A DNA stretch of 64,000 bases, from positions 8,560,401-8,624,400 of the forward strand of contig OW204004.1 of NCBI GenBank assembly GCA_934047225.1. Direction: 5' to 3'. The first letter of the stretch is position 1. Each line of letters begins with the position of its first letter. This document shows, piece after piece, positions 27,101 through 33,785 of the stretch. The position numbers were made by a program, and so were the translations under genes. The stretch is from Ypsolopha sequella (lineage: Eukaryota > Arthropoda > Insecta > Lepidoptera > Ypsolophidae). The notes beneath the pieces were generated by a model. That model saw only the letters and a program-made list of their open reading frames with translations, made no database searches and was not told where the DNA came from.

Positions 27101-28102
27101 CTGATGTTGTCTTCATTGTCATCCTCATCGCTGTCTTTAGCCCAAACACCTGGAATACATAGGACCTCACTAAATAGCCTGTACTGTTGCTAAAAAAAAA
27201 CAATGCTTTGGGGCTAATTTTAATACACAAAAAAAATTGCATTGCTATTTGGGCATTAAACTGTTTGCTTCCATACAGACTAAGACGTACAGGTTACAAA
27301 AGACTTATATTGTTATATTTTTTTCTGTTAGTAAGCAGGTTAAAGAAAATAAAGTTTTTTTTTTCAGATTTTAGTACTTCAAGAAATTGTTACTTGTCGT
27401 TGTTGGTTCTTGATGGAACATTTGAAACATATTGTAAATAAAACACATTCTTGTAACTATTCCACTTTTATATGTATATTACACTAGCGACCGGTTTCGT
27501 TATAATAACATCATCAGGCTTTTAGATATGGCTATGAAACCGGTCGCTAGTGTAATATACATATAAAAGTGGAACAGTTACCAAGAATGTGTTTTATTTA
27601 CAAGATTTAGTACTTCACTTCGATAGATGATCAAGATATGCATAATCAAAGACTGGATAAGCTTTAAAGACCTTAAACATGCTGAAATGGACCCATAGCA
27701 ATTTGGCCTGCTGACTTCCAAACTTCAATTAGAAGTTGCCACCTTATGATGAATATAAATACAGTAGAAATTGTCACTGCGCCTGCCAAATCTGATATGT
27801 GGTTTTATATTGTTATGTGATTTTAATTCAAAATTCATAATGCAAAAAACCAACATACCAGATTACGTAGGCGCAGCGACGAAATGCAAAATATGCAAGA
27901 ACTATGTATCACTAGGTTTCCATAGAATCATATATCTATAGATAATAGTTAAATAAAATTTTACTTGAAAAAGATTACTTCAAAATGTCTTACCATAGAT
28001 CTGATGTTCCTTCTTATTTCTTCTTCCACCTTTCTTGATGGTGAATTCATTGTCTAAATCATAGTCAGTGATCTCAAACTTTATAACTTCATCGTCTGAC
28101 AT
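176..28102 (-). CDS. TFIP11: TFIP11 / septin-interacting protein 1, G-patch splicing factor (12 coding exons)
   Basis: Nuclear G-patch protein that, in studied eukaryotes, activates the DHX15/Prp43 helicase to release the intron-lariat spliceosome. Coding exons in gene order: 27994-28102, 27006-27149, 25395-25609, 24298-24417, 22861-23030, 21323-21506, 18304-18507, 17026-17243, 9613-9809, 5800-6018, 2997-3160, 176-577. They sum to 2346 nt (781 residues plus stop), every junction is GT-AG and all phases agree. The N-terminus ([16 protein letters not shown]) is the TIP_N region, an acidic/RS-like stretch follows, the G-patch lies at about residues 145-196 ([11 protein letters not shown]), then a charged coiled segment (about 315-382) and the Trp-rich GCFC domain (about 383-650). 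Human and fly orthologues are slightly longer (about 840). Exon 5 uses the donor at 22860 rather than one at 22888, because only the former keeps phase. Family assignment is firm; exact 5' UTR exons are not visible. Confidence 0.93.
921..1071. repeat. Foldback MITE (150 bp)
   Basis: Two ~60-base arms (921-981 and 1011-1071) are near-perfect inverted repeats rich in CGCGCG and flanked by CTATGCTACG-type ends. It lies in TFIP11 intron 11. Confidence 0.7.
1167..1566. repeat. Interspersed repeat family A, copy 1
   Basis: About 400 bases nearly identical to 7263-7658. Both start at TTTATTTTCAATGCA and end at CATAAACTACTATTA; the right half contains a short dyad around ACACTCGCTACGCTCGTGT. No coding content is evident; the open frame across it carries no recognisable domain. 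Confidence 0.75.
2500..2745. repeat. Two-unit diverged tandem repeat
   Basis: A ~120-base unit containing AACAACAACGCGATGATG and ACCGATCGAAATATGTGTT occurs twice head-to-tail, diverged. Intronic. Confidence 0.5.
2997..3160 (-). CDS. TFIP11: TFIP11 exon 11, GC-rich, within GCFC domain
   Basis: The residues around [14 protein letters not shown] match the family position of the FFPKWLQVL motif, and Trp spacing before it fits as well. Acceptor GTTCCAG, donor GTAACC; the entry phase (one base carried from exon 10) and exit phase (0) agree with both neighbours. The exon is far richer in GC than its AT-rich surroundings and its Ala/Leu/Trp bias makes it easy to miss. Confidence 0.85.
3590..4385 (-). 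mobile_element. Non-LTR retrotransposon 3' fragment (CR1/Jockey-like)
   Basis: Minus-strand translation near 4385-4255 gives the C-terminal tail typical of insect non-LTR reverse transcriptases (short hydrophobic/basic LKTFFKK block followed, after a frameshift, by a SEFLDE-like end). About 650 bases of 3' UTR follow and end in an A/T-rich tail near 3590. Inserted in TFIP11 intron 10; heavily truncated. Confidence 0.5.
4438..4500. repeat. Lepidopteran repeat end (ACCGACTTCAAAAAGGAGG)
   Basis: Short segment with the ACCGACTTCAAAAAGGAGG ... CAATTCGACTGTATG signature followed by poly(T). I recall this signature as a recurrent end in lepidopteran genomes; class unknown. Confidence 0.35.
4623..4857. 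mobile_element. MITE with GGGTGTTAAGA termini, copy 1
   Basis: Inverted arms of ~60 bases bracket a short core. The left arm starts GGGTGTTAAGATAAAGTTGC and the right arm is its diverged reverse complement. A second copy at 14973-15735 carries an insertion. Confidence 0.65.
5020..5185. repeat. Half copy of a long-palindrome MITE
   Basis: Matches the left half and centre of the complete palindrome at 20256-20518 (AAGGTCTTTCAATTTAAATG, then GGAGGTGATTCAGTATCG). The right arm is missing. Confidence 0.6.
5400..5640 (-). mobile_element. Non-LTR retrotransposon C-terminal fragment
   Basis: Minus-strand frame ends ...[16 protein letters not shown], the W-x-x-L-GxAYVQQW tail found at the end of many lepidopteran endonuclease/reverse transcriptase ORFs. 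About 240 bases remain, in TFIP11 intron 10 roughly 160 bases downstream of the exon 10 donor. Confidence 0.55.
6131..6285. repeat. Foldback MITE (155 bp)
   Basis: Arms of ~70 bases (starting CGGTGTTACTACAAAACGGT) form an almost perfect inverted repeat around a short loop. Intron 9 of TFIP11. Confidence 0.7.
6395..6565. repeat. Interspersed repeat family B, copy 1
   Basis: About 160 bases similar to 23445-23620 (shared block GTGTCCTTTGCTATCAAGAT). Function unknown. Confidence 0.6.
7263..7658. repeat. Interspersed repeat family A, copy 2
   Basis: Near-identical to 1167-1566 with only scattered substitutions and a few bases missing in the T-rich tract. Confidence 0.75.
7952..8392. mobile_element. 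MITE with ~45-bp terminal inverted repeats
   Basis: Left end TTATTACGTATCTTGCAAAC, right end its reverse complement with few changes. Inside lies a compact hairpin at 8003-8048 whose arms (TGTGTCAAAAGTCACTTT) pair over about 22 bases. Confidence 0.65.
8417..8683. mobile_element. Small MITE
   Basis: Terminal inverted repeats of ~40 bases, outer ends ATATCGAGGG and reverse complement, inner part AAGGCGTATCTACA. Intron 9 of TFIP11. Confidence 0.55.
8802..8903. repeat. Short foldback repeat
   Basis: CGGGCCTACGTAATATTTTG on the left pairs with its reverse complement on the right, loop of about 50 bases. Confidence 0.5.
9195..9585 (+). mobile_element. tRNA-derived SINE
   Basis: tRNA-like head with box A (CGCAGCTCATGGGTAGAACG) and box B (AGGTTCGATCCCC), a ~250-base unrelated body, and a tail GAGGATTCATGTCGTGACGA that recurs at 18235-18255. 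The acceptor stem does not pair, so this is not a functional tRNA gene. It ends about 30 bases from TFIP11 exon 9. Confidence 0.6.
10190..10325 (+). mobile_element. Non-LTR retrotransposon 3' tail
   Basis: A plus-strand 3' UTR-like block ends in AATAAATATATTTTTCATTT repeats, the style of Jockey-like tails. Only the terminus is present. Confidence 0.35.
10508..11556. mobile_element. Lepidopteran GTTCCGTAC-type repeat with nested MITE
   Basis: Left end carries AAGTGCGAGTCGGAC and TAGGGTTCCGTAC; right end carries GGGTACGGAACCCTA, i.e. both ends of the family seen again at 12992-13145 and 13804-14097. A separate foldback element (10545-10984) is inserted just inside the left end. Confidence 0.55.
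10545..10984. mobile_element. MITE with ~85-bp inverted repeats, nested
   Basis: Arms 10545-10632 and 10900-10984 are reverse complements (left arm ATATGCAACGTGTAACAGAA); the core is unrelated. Confidence 0.65.
11939..12060 (+). mobile_element. SINE head, truncated
   Basis: Box A-like AGCTCAGTCGGTAGAACG and box B-like GGATTCGAATC, followed by a body with TTATGTGCATAGATGG, similar to the 9195 SINE junction. Degenerate. Confidence 0.45.
12061..12140. repeat. TGTCCGGA-motif cluster
   Basis: The octamer TGTCCGGA or close variants occurs about six times in 80 bases at irregular spacing. Further related copies lie at 12903-12935, on the other side of an inserted MITE. Confidence 0.5.
12151..12789. 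mobile_element. MITE (640 bp) with GTGTGTCCCTCGTACAAGTG termini
   Basis: Inverted repeats of ~55 bases at 12151-12208 and 12735-12789; the core is AT-rich with no coding signal. Confidence 0.7.
12992..13145. repeat. GTTCCGTACCCAAAGGGTA repeat, truncated copy
   Basis: Carries TAGGGTTCCGTACCCAAAGG and CACCAGGCTGTATCTCATGA, shared with 13804-14097; the right part is missing and a MITE begins nearby. Confidence 0.6.
13169..13600. mobile_element. TTAA-flanked palindromic MITE, copy 1
   Basis: Very long inverted arms (~190 bases each) run from TTAA-GGGTCGGTGTTCCGAGAT to its counterpart ending GACTC-TTAA. TTAA at both outer edges is the target signature of piggyBac-type transposition. Second copy at 17566-17977. 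Confidence 0.7.
13804..14097. repeat. GTTCCGTACCCAAAGGGTA repeat, near-complete copy
   Basis: Starts TAGGGTTCCGTACCCAAAGG and ends GACTCGCACTTAGCCGG, the two ends I recall for a very common lepidopteran family; ~290 bases, no coding capacity. Confidence 0.65.
14305..14412 (+). repeat. GT-rich low-complexity tract
   Basis: About 105 bases dominated by GTGTG and GAGTGTG words, purine/GT-biased on the plus strand. Confidence 0.5.
14551..14661. repeat. Small foldback repeat
   Basis: GTACAGTGGAGACCACATCA pairs with its reverse complement (two mismatches) about 70 bases away. Confidence 0.5.
14973..15735. mobile_element. MITE with GGGTGTTAAGA termini, copy 2, split by a second MITE
   Basis: Ends match the 4623-4857 element. 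Comparison shows an extra block, 15110-15622, inserted after CGACCAAC; that block has its own inverted ends. Confidence 0.65.
15110..15622. mobile_element. MITE nested in the 14973 element
   Basis: Ends CACCGCGTTCCG / CGGAACGCGGTG are inverted; the core contains further CATTCGGAA dyads. Absent from the sister copy at 4623-4857. Confidence 0.6.
15732..16520. mobile_element. MITE with CTTAAGG termini
   Basis: Arms 15732-15810 and 16450-16520 are diverged inverted repeats (both contain AACTTAACTTTGT in opposite senses). A second foldback element lies inside at 15831-16022. Confidence 0.5.
15831..16022. mobile_element. Nested foldback MITE with TTAA edges
   Basis: TTAACGCCAATAGTTCAGTA at the left and its reverse complement at the right, both starting with TTAA; arms ~85 bases around a 15-base loop. 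Confidence 0.6.
17566..17977. mobile_element. TTAA-flanked palindromic MITE, copy 2
   Basis: Same structure and nearly the same sequence as 13169-13600, again bounded by TTAA on both sides. Sits between exons 7 and 8 of TFIP11. Confidence 0.7.
18228..18282 (+). repeat. SINE tail remnant
   Basis: GGGGATTCATGTCGTGACGA matches the tail of the 9195-9585 SINE. It lies about 20 bases downstream of the exon 7 donor. Confidence 0.45.
18626..18917. mobile_element. MITE family C, copy 1, with extra internal palindrome
   Basis: Termini AGGTGACTTTTTGATCATCG and reverse complement. Relative to the copies at 19201 and 25875 it contains an additional perfect palindrome at 18658-18727 centred on ATATATTATT. 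Confidence 0.7.
18930..19830 (+). mobile_element. Non-LTR retrotransposon 3' fragment
   Basis: Plus-strand translation at about 19081-19187 reads [10 protein letters not shown] ... [13 protein letters not shown] and stop, the canonical C-terminus of CR1/Jockey-like reverse transcriptases. A 3' UTR follows and ends near AATAAATAAATGAAATGAAT. A family C MITE (19201-19468) is inserted between stop and UTR. Confidence 0.6.
19201..19468. mobile_element. MITE family C, copy 2
   Basis: Ends TACAAGGTGA and TCACCTTGTA; the internal halves are inverted relative to each other, as in the other two copies. Confidence 0.65.
19845..21320 (-). repeat. Tandem array of TFIP11 exon 6 3'-end copies (decoy splice donors)
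   Basis: Degenerate units of about 135-143 bases, each with a copy of the last ~90 bases of TFIP11 exon 6, the exon/intron boundary (CAG-GTTTGTGT on the minus strand) and ~45 bases of intron. Boundaries fall near 19912, 20033, 20171, 20762, 20902, 21036 and 21176, plus two partial units (about 19845 and 20665). A palindromic MITE (20256-20518) interrupts the array. At least one unit (ending near 21036) stays open in the exon frame; another (near 21176) has CAG changed to TAG at the boundary. None retains the exon's 5' half or its acceptor. Confidence 0.8.
20256..20518. mobile_element. Long palindromic MITE, complete copy
   Basis: Starts TATAAGGTCTTTCAATTTAA and ends with the reverse complement; arms ~120 bases. 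Half copy at 5020-5185. Inserted in the exon-derived array. Confidence 0.7.
21323..21506 (-). CDS. TFIP11: TFIP11 exon 6, parent of a downstream tandem array
   Basis: Encodes the stretch around [18 protein letters not shown] and ends ...LMLECCEQ before the donor GTTTGTG. The last ~90 nt and the first ~45 nt of the following intron are repeated about eight times further into intron 6 (19845-21320). The copy here is the functional one: only it has the upstream acceptor (TTTCAG at 21507-21512) and the full conserved N-terminal half. Confidence 0.9.
22029..22171. repeat. Foldback MITE (143 bp)
   Basis: Ends GAGGCGCCCAGCG and CGCTGGGCGCCTC; arms ~45 bases. Intron 5 of TFIP11. Confidence 0.7.
22255..22714 (+). 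repeat. Interspersed repeat family D, copy 1
   Basis: Shares GCTAAAATTCAGTCCTGCTC, GATGCCGCGCACGCAAA and a long AT-rich right part with 24862-25185. Partial copies at 51657-51778 (inverted) and 62659-62735. No coding signal. Confidence 0.65.
23262..23345 (+). mobile_element. tRNA-like SINE head
   Basis: GATGGCGCAGTAGGCAGC (box A-like) and TGGTTCGAATCCC (box B) followed by a T-rich run; no pairing acceptor stem. Confidence 0.5.
23445..23620. repeat. Interspersed repeat family B, copy 2
   Basis: Similar to 6395-6565. Confidence 0.6.
24055..24150 (-). mobile_element. tRNA-like SINE head, minus strand
   Basis: On the minus strand TAGCTCAGTTGGTAGAGC (box A) and GGGTTCGAATCCT (box B) with a plausible anticodon arm, but the acceptor arms do not pair. 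It lies just downstream of exon 4 in TFIP11 intron 4's flank and is read as a SINE rather than a tRNA gene. Confidence 0.5.
24298..24417 (-). CDS. TFIP11: TFIP11 exon 4, core of the G-patch
   Basis: This 40-codon exon begins in phase 0 right after a TGTTTGCAG acceptor and encodes the conserved part of the G-patch ([10 protein letters not shown], then GRGAIGAYG). In the family this glycine-rich motif binds and activates the Prp43/DHX15 helicase. The donor GTAAGT follows at 24292-24297. Confidence 0.93.
24521..24826. mobile_element. MITE (305 bp)
   Basis: Outer ends GACTTAAGTA / TACTTAAGTC with inner CATTATTGCACGGCG arms in opposite senses. Confidence 0.55.
24862..25185 (+). repeat. Interspersed repeat family D, copy 2
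   Basis: Diverged relative of 22255-22714 with internal indels. Confidence 0.65.
25875..26138. mobile_element. MITE family C, copy 3
   Basis: Termini AGGTGACTTTTTGATCATCG and reverse complement. Intron 2 of TFIP11. Confidence 0.7.
27432..27603. repeat. Foldback repeat with ACCGGTTTC arms
   Basis: Arms of ~70 bases (TTGTAAATAAAACACATTCT ... CTAGCGACCGGTTTC and reverse complement) around a ~35-base loop with CATCATCAGGC. Intron 1 of TFIP11. Confidence 0.7.
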
Positions 28103-28743
28103 TTTGGCTGGGTTTTACTTTATTTACCTGGAAGTTGGACATTGAAAATAAGATAGAATAAAACAAAATAATTACAAAATAAAAAAGAGACAGAAGGCAA
28201 GGGCGGACTTATCCCTAAAAGAAATTTTTTCTAGTCAACCCCAACATGAATACATTTTTATTAACTTTTAATTAAATTGGTACGATTAAGGACCAAATGA
28301 ATAGTCAACTTTTGTTATTTTGTCCAAAAATAGTAACAGCACAACTGCACTAGTGATGTGATGATCCTGATAATTTGCAAATCGAGTTATCCAAATCCAA
28401 ACCGATTTACAAACCGACCCAATAAATTCAATGCAAACTAGTTTACAAGCAGACTTGACAAAATCTATGAAACAAACAAAAATATGACTATGATAAATAA
28501 AGAAGACATAAATGAAAATAAGTTTGACTAGTTTGTTTTTGGTCTCTGCGTAGACTTATATTATTATTCATAAAAAATTTAATATTCCTGATATACTTGA
28601 GTATTTGGTTGGGGTGCAGAAAAGGGGGCACTATGGGAAAAAAGACTTTCGAAAAATTTTCGCTTGGGCGCCCCTTATTGACACCGATCGAGTATTTTTT
28701 CATTGGATCAAGAGACTGTCCAAACCGGTTTGACTGAAATTTA
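28103..28743. other. TFIP11 5' flank
   Basis: Immediate upstream of the TFIP11 start codon. Contains a block GGCGGACTTATCCCTAAAAG near 28203 resembling part of the interspersed sequence at 3690 (a non-LTR 3' UTR). No TATA box or initiator could be called with confidence. Confidence 0.3.
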
Positions 28744-29714
28744 GGAAGGACTCTTATATACGTATATGTACCTATGTATATGTTTAGGGGGGGCGATGGG
28801 GGGGGGAGGGGGTATAAGCCCCCCCCCTAAGGGGGGGGTACCGGAAATCAATAGTTTTTTTTTTATAATTTTTTGTCAAAATTAAAAGGTTATTTTATGT
28901 TTTATGTAGGATAAAATAACTCGAATATTAAGTATACGTAAAGTGGGAGGGGGATCACTGGGGAGAGGGTGTAATGAAACTAGTTTCTTGAAAAAAAAAA
29001 AAAAAAAAAAACTGAACATAACCTAACTTTAAAGACCCAATATGACTTCTGCAATTGCTTCGGCGTTGCGGAAAGTGCAGCCCCTTCGCCCTTGCGTAAC
29101 AAAGCACAGTCACCCATGCTCACCTTCGCAGCTTCGGCTTGTTGGTCGCCTTCGGCGACCAGCCTCAGCCGCTACGGCTCGCACGGGTGCCTATGCTTTG
29201 TTACAGCAGGCGAGGGCTGCCCTTCCTCCACGCCTACGGCTTTTTATATACACTCTAGGGGTAGTACCCACAAGACTGTATAGAGTCGGGGTGCTCTGAT
29301 TCGGTTTTGGAACTTATTCAACCTATTTTTTGCATGGAGTCGGGTGCTCTGATTCAAATCACGAAGAAAACAAAATGTCTGCATTGGTTTTTTTTTTTAT
29401 ATCCTGGATACTAGTCTTTTGAGCAAATTTTTTGCGAAATACAACAAAAAAAATTAAATTACGTCAATTTTAATGCGTTACTCACAGCAGTTTCGGAACA
29501 CAACCAAAAAAAAAAAACATGAAGTCATAAAATCAATTAAAATTGAACCTTAAGACAATTTTTGAGGTTATTTTACGAAAGTTGAAAATTTTTTTTGAGA
29601 AAACTATTGATTTCCGGTAACTGAAATTTCGTGAGATTAATAACAATAACAAGAGCTATTCTGGAAAAAAAAATGAAGGTACCTTTGTATGTATACTCGT
29701 ATAAGAGACGAGCC
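28744..29714. repeat. Interspersed repeat family E, copy 1 (about 1 kb)
   Basis: Nearly identical to 62878-63999. Contains a G-run/C-run dyad (28789-28840), GC-rich block with a CTTCGGC dyad (29085-29230) and AT-rich right part. Short open frames in it lack recognisable domains. A ~58-base segment around 29134-29200 is absent from the other copy. Confidence 0.75.
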
Positions 29715-29891
29715 GAAATTTAAACTGATCAACTCAGTTAGAGGATCAACCTGGTTTAGACAGGGTTGATAGATTGAGTTGTTACATCACTGAACAATAT
29801 ACCATGTAGAAATAGTTTTGGTAGGTACCTACCTGAAAAAATATAGATTTAGGGTTTATTTAGGAGGGCACTAAGGGAATATGTATATAAC

Positions 29892-29936
29892 TACGATCAA
29901 GTCGGATTGAGTAGACAGGTAAACAAAGAAAAGATT
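29892..29936. repeat. Solo end of the TACGATCAAGTCGGATTGA transposon
   Basis: Matches the outer ~30 bases of the termini of the 34179-36283 element and then runs straight into the I-element 3' tail. Confidence 0.5.
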
Positions 29937-32900
29937 TTTTATTATTATTATTATTAGCCGTTTTATCTGGCTTCTTTAAACGTGTCTGCGCACATTAGTT
30001 CCGCCAATATCTTGTTTTAAGCGAAAAGACTCATAGGAAGAAAGCTTATTACAGAGATTTTTTTTTTTTTTTTTTTTTTTCCCCTATACTTGAATTTTCA
30101 AGCGTGAAACTACAAACATAGAATATAGTAACTTCTACATCTATGAGTACTTACAACAAAATAAATAAATATTAATATACTTAGGTAACAGTAATGAATA
30201 CCAAATATATATATTGTGTATATTAGAAATATATATGTATATATATTAAGATTATTACTCTAAGAATTAATTCTTTTTATAATTTAATATTATTTAATTT
30301 TATAAATTTACACAACGTATATATAAGAGGACTATTTACAAAAGTCAGTAAAAAGTTGAAGTTGATGGGACGAGGGATTTGTGAAGGGAGTGAGTCGTAT
30401 AAAGAGTATTGTAATCTTTGACACTCAAAAAATATATGATCTACAGTACCGTCATATAAACCACATTCACAGAGGGAATGATCCCTCACCCTGATTTTTG
30501 CCAGGAAAACCGGAGAACATACATGGCCTAGTCGAAGGCGACAAACAATGGATGTGGACATCTTGTTAGCATCACGGTATTTAAAGAACCACGGACGCTG
30601 CGGAATATCAGGCTGAATAGCAGCATAATGTCTGCCTGTGTGTTTCATGGATTCTTTCCATAACATGGACCAAGTTTTATCTAACTTGGATTTTGCTAGA
30701 GGCAGAAGGTCATGGTGATAAACTACGAGGTGGACAGAAGTACCTATTTCTACTGCGTCTTTAGCACATGAGTCAGCCATTTCGTTACCTGAAATGCCAT
30801 GATGACCTGGGATCCAAGCAAGAACAATATTAATATTTTGTTCTTTGCACATAAAAAGCGCCTCTCTGATTTTAAGGATTACAGGGAAGCGAGACTTGCT
30901 CTTAAAAGGGTTAGACAAAATTGCTTGGAGACAACTCAAAGAATCCGAAAATATAATTGTGTTATTGAGTTTATGAGAGTTTGAATATGAGATTGCTTCA
31001 AAAATTGCAATTGCTTCCCCAGTGAAAACAGAGGCTTCAGGGGGACATTTGAAGTTGAGAATAATGTTATATTTGGGAATCCAAACTGCGGCTCCAACAT
31101 TATTTTCGACGGATACCTTGGACGCATCAGTGAACATAGTAAGCCAACCCTGCCAGTCTTTTTCTAGAATGTAATTAAAGGATTTATTAGCCATAGTCGA
31201 GCCTTTTTCTATGCCAAAATTAGAAATGATAGACGGTTCCATAATTAAGGCTTTGTACGGAATATGGAATGGGGGATTGATTTGTAATTTAACAGTCGGA
31301 TGATTAATTTTAGAAAGACTGATATAGCTTCTTAAAACACAAGGAAGAGCAGATTCTGAATTAAGGCCAGTTTGAGAAACAAGGTTGTGTAAATACTCTA
31401 ACTTTGATAAAAGAGGGTGGTTGGAGTTTTGAGCAATTTTGAATAAAAACCTATCTGATAAATATTGTCTACGTAAGTGGGGAGGTGGGTCAACACATTC
31501 AACTTGCAAGGCATTTTTAGGCGAGGATCTCATAGCACCTACAACAATTCTCAGACATTTAGCTTGAATTTTGTTAATTTTTTCCATTTCTGATTTGTTA
31601 CAGGGGTCCAAGACAAAACTACTATAATCTAAATGGCTACGAACAATAGCATTGTATAAAAGTTTTTGCGAGTAAGGGTGAGAACCCCACCATACACCAG
31701 AAAGTGCACGGAGGACGTTCACCCCTCTCTCGCACTTCTGGGAAACGTAAGTAAAATGTGGAACTCCTGTAAGCCTGGAATCAAGAATGACTCCTAAAAA
31801 TTTCACCTTATTTTCTATTGGGATAGGATCATTGTTAAACTTTATTTCCACATCAGGAATTAGACGCTTTTTTGTAAAAATAACAACACAACTCTTCGAG
31901 ACAGACAGGGATAACCCATTGTTCTGAAGCCAATCATTAAGGTAAAATAATGCAGAGTTTAACCGATTAATCGCGATAATTACAGATGGTTCTGAAACAT
32001 AAAGTGCAAGATCGTCCGCATACTGTAAAATGTTACAAAAACAGTCTACTGTTTTTTCTAAATCATATGTATAAATGCTGTATAGGATAGGACTGAGGAC
32101 AGATCCTTGAGGAAGACCCATCCAGACTCTCCTAGGTGGAAGAAGGGAATTATTATTTTTGATTTGTATAGATCTATTCATAAGAAGGCTACATATGATA
32201 CGAATCATCCTCTCTGAGATATTTAGGTGTTGTAGTTTTTGTCTGAGAACTGGAAGACGAACATTATCATATGCAGCGGATATGTCTAGAAAAACACCGA
32301 CGAGGAATTCTTTTTTCATAAAAGCTATACGAATATCTGTAGTTAAGACACTTAGACTATCTAGAGTACTCATGCCCTTACGAAAACCAAATTGCGATTT
32401 AGCGAGTAAGCATCTGTTCTCTACTATCCACTCCAATCGATTTTTTACCATAAGTTCTAAAATCTTAGCCAGGCAACAAGACAGGGCTATTGGCCTATGA
32501 GCCGACGGATCAGTAGGATCCTTGCCAGGTTTTAGGATAGGAATTATGATCTGGGTGTTCCATTCTTCTGGAGTAACCCCACTCTCATAAAAGTGGTTAA
32601 CTAAATTTAGATAAAATAATTTTGTGGATTCTGATGAATGAATTAGGAATGAGTAAGGAATACTATCAATACCTGGGGTGGAATCTACGAGGCCATGTAA
32701 AACGCACTGCAGTTCACTTAAAGAGAAAGGAGAATTTATAAAATCGAAATTATTACTGGGACATGAGTGAAGAGAAATAGGAGGGTGTGAAGCAGCAGGA
32801 GGAATATTCGGAGGGCAAGAGGGAGCAAGCCTCTCAGCGAAAGCCCCTACCCAAGAATCAGGATCATTGCAGGTAATATTCTGGATATTAAGTGATCCTC

Positions 32901-33785
32901 GAAATCTTCTTATATTACGCCAGACTAAAGAGACTGGTGTACTAGGAGAGAGATTCTCACAGAATTTATTCCATCCCTGTTTCTTTTTTTTCGATAGTAG
33001 TCTCCTTGTTTGCGCTGCAGCTTGTTGATAGGCTAAGAAATTGTCCATTGACATATTAGAATTATATTCTTTTTCTGCTCGAGTTCTTTTTTGTACAATT
33101 GCAGTACAATCAGGATCCCACCAAGGAGGAGAGAGTTTACGCCGGGAGGGGTTTTTGATAGGGATATGCATTTTAGCAGAGGATGTAAGTATTTCAGCAA
33201 ATTTGGAATAGTTAGAAAGAAAGTTCGAGTTAGAATTAGAAGGGAGTGAAGTAATTTTACTATTTACAGTGGAAGAAAAACTTTCCCAATCTGCCTTGTT
33301 AAGTCTATATTTAAACAAGGGGGAATTATTATGGGAAACAGAGCGTTTAGGAATAGAAATTAATATGGGAAAATGGTCACTTCCATAAGTGAAGGGTAAA
33401 ACTTTCCAAGACAAGAGAGAAGAAAGGGATGGGGAACAAAGGGATAAATCGACGGCGCTACCAGGATTTTCATTTGGGCGGGTACGACGAGTAGGAGTGC
33501 CATCATTTAAAACACAAATGTTAAGGAAGTCGAAAGTATCAATAAGGTCACTTCCAAAGGCATCCGTTTTAAAAGACCAAGATAAATGGTGACCGTTAAA
33601 ATCACCCATAATAATAATAGGTACAGGAAGGGATGAAATAATAGAAATCAGCTCGGGAAGAACTGCTGGTTTGGGATCTGCTATGTATATTGATAAAATA
33701 GTCATATTTAGGCAATTGATGGCTACAGCGTTGATATCTTGGCTATGAGCAGGAAGAGAAATTTGGGAGAAAGTCAAGCATCGTT
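29937..33785 (-). mobile_element. I-clade non-LTR retrotransposon, 5'-truncated
   Basis: Minus-strand element with endonuclease, reverse transcriptase and RNase H in one frame, a ~320-base 3' UTR and a (TAA)n tail (29937-29956), which is the tail type of I-factor-like elements. The 5' end is lost inside the endonuclease domain, and no ORF1 is present. Confidence 0.85.
30277..33777 (-). CDS. I-clade retrotransposon polyprotein (EN-RT-RNase H)
   Basis: 1166 codons without a stop. Endonuclease motif GDFNGHH at about residue 59 and SDHFP near 134; reverse transcriptase with FLDISAAYDN, LPQGSVLSP and the catalytic YADD at 586-589; a ribonuclease H domain with first Asp at 884 (FTDAS), then FTGEA, FSDSLS and PGHHGISGNE. 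A C-terminal Cys/His segment (CRLRLGHVCS ... HSLCECG ... HIFFEC) closes the protein. The annotated first codon is not an ATG and the normal N-terminal ~60 residues of the endonuclease are missing, so the copy is not autonomous despite its long open frame. A second 3' piece with about three base differences lies at 34720-35348, which points to recent activity of the family. Confidence 0.85.
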   Translation of the reverse strand: MTFSQISLPAHSQDINAVAINCLNMTILSIYIADPKPAVLPELISIISSLPVPIIIMGDFNGHHLSWSFKTDAFGSDLIDTFDFLNICVLNDGTPTRRTRPNENPGSAVDLSLCSPSLSSLLSWKVLPFTYGSDHFPILISIPKRSVSHNNSPLFKYRLNKADWESFSSTVNSKITSLPSNSNSNFLSNYSKFAEILTSSAKMHIPIKNPSRRKLSPPWWDPDCTAIVQKRTRAEKEYNSNMSMDNFLAYQQAAAQTRRLLSKKKKQGWNKFCENLSPSTPVSLVWRNIRRFRGSLNIQNITCNDPDSWVGAFAERLAPSCPPNIPPAASHPPISLHSCPSNNFDFINSPFSLSELQCVLHGLVDSTPGIDSIPYSFLIHSSESTKLFYLNLVNHFYESGVTPEEWNTQIIIPILKPGKDPTDPSAHRPIALSCCLAKILELMVKNRLEWIVENRCLLAKSQFGFRKGMSTLDSLSVLTTDIRIAFMKKEFLVGVFLDISAAYDNVRLPVLRQKLQHLNISERMIRIICSLLMNRSIQIKNNNSLLPPRRVWMGLPQGSVLSPILYSIYTYDLEKTVDCFCNILQYADDLALYVSEPSVIIAINRLNSALFYLNDWLQNNGLSLSVSKSCVVIFTKKRLIPDVEIKFNNDPIPIENKVKFLGVILDSRLTGVPHFTYVSQKCERGVNVLRALSGVWWGSHPYSQKLLYNAIVRSHLDYSSFVLDPCNKSEMEKINKIQAKCLRIVVGAMRSSPKNALQVECVDPPPHLRRQYLSDRFLFKIAQNSNHPLLSKLEYLHNLVSQTGLNSESALPCVLRSYISLSKINHPTVKLQINPPFHIPYKALIMEPSIISNFGIEKGSTMANKSFNYILEKDWQGWLTMFTDASKVSVENNVGAAVWIPKYNIILNFKCPPEASVFTGEAIAIFEAISYSNSHKLNNTIIFSDSLSCLQAILSNPFKSKSRFPVILKIREALFMCKEQNINIVLAWIPGHHGISGNEMADSCAKDAVEIGTSVHLVVYHHDLLPLAKSKLDKTWSMLWKESMKHTGRHYAAIQPDIPQRPWFFKYRDANKMSTSIVCRLRLGHVCSPVFLAKIRVRDHSLCECGLYDGTVDHIFFECQRLQYSLYDSLPSQIPRPINFNFLLTFVNSPLIYTLCKFIKLNNIKL

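Noticed and set aside
29042..29299. Ala/Arg-rich open frames (plus strand) in the GC-rich island
   Set aside because: They lie in a dispersed repeat, the other copy changes the frame by a 58-base indel, and no domain is recognisable.
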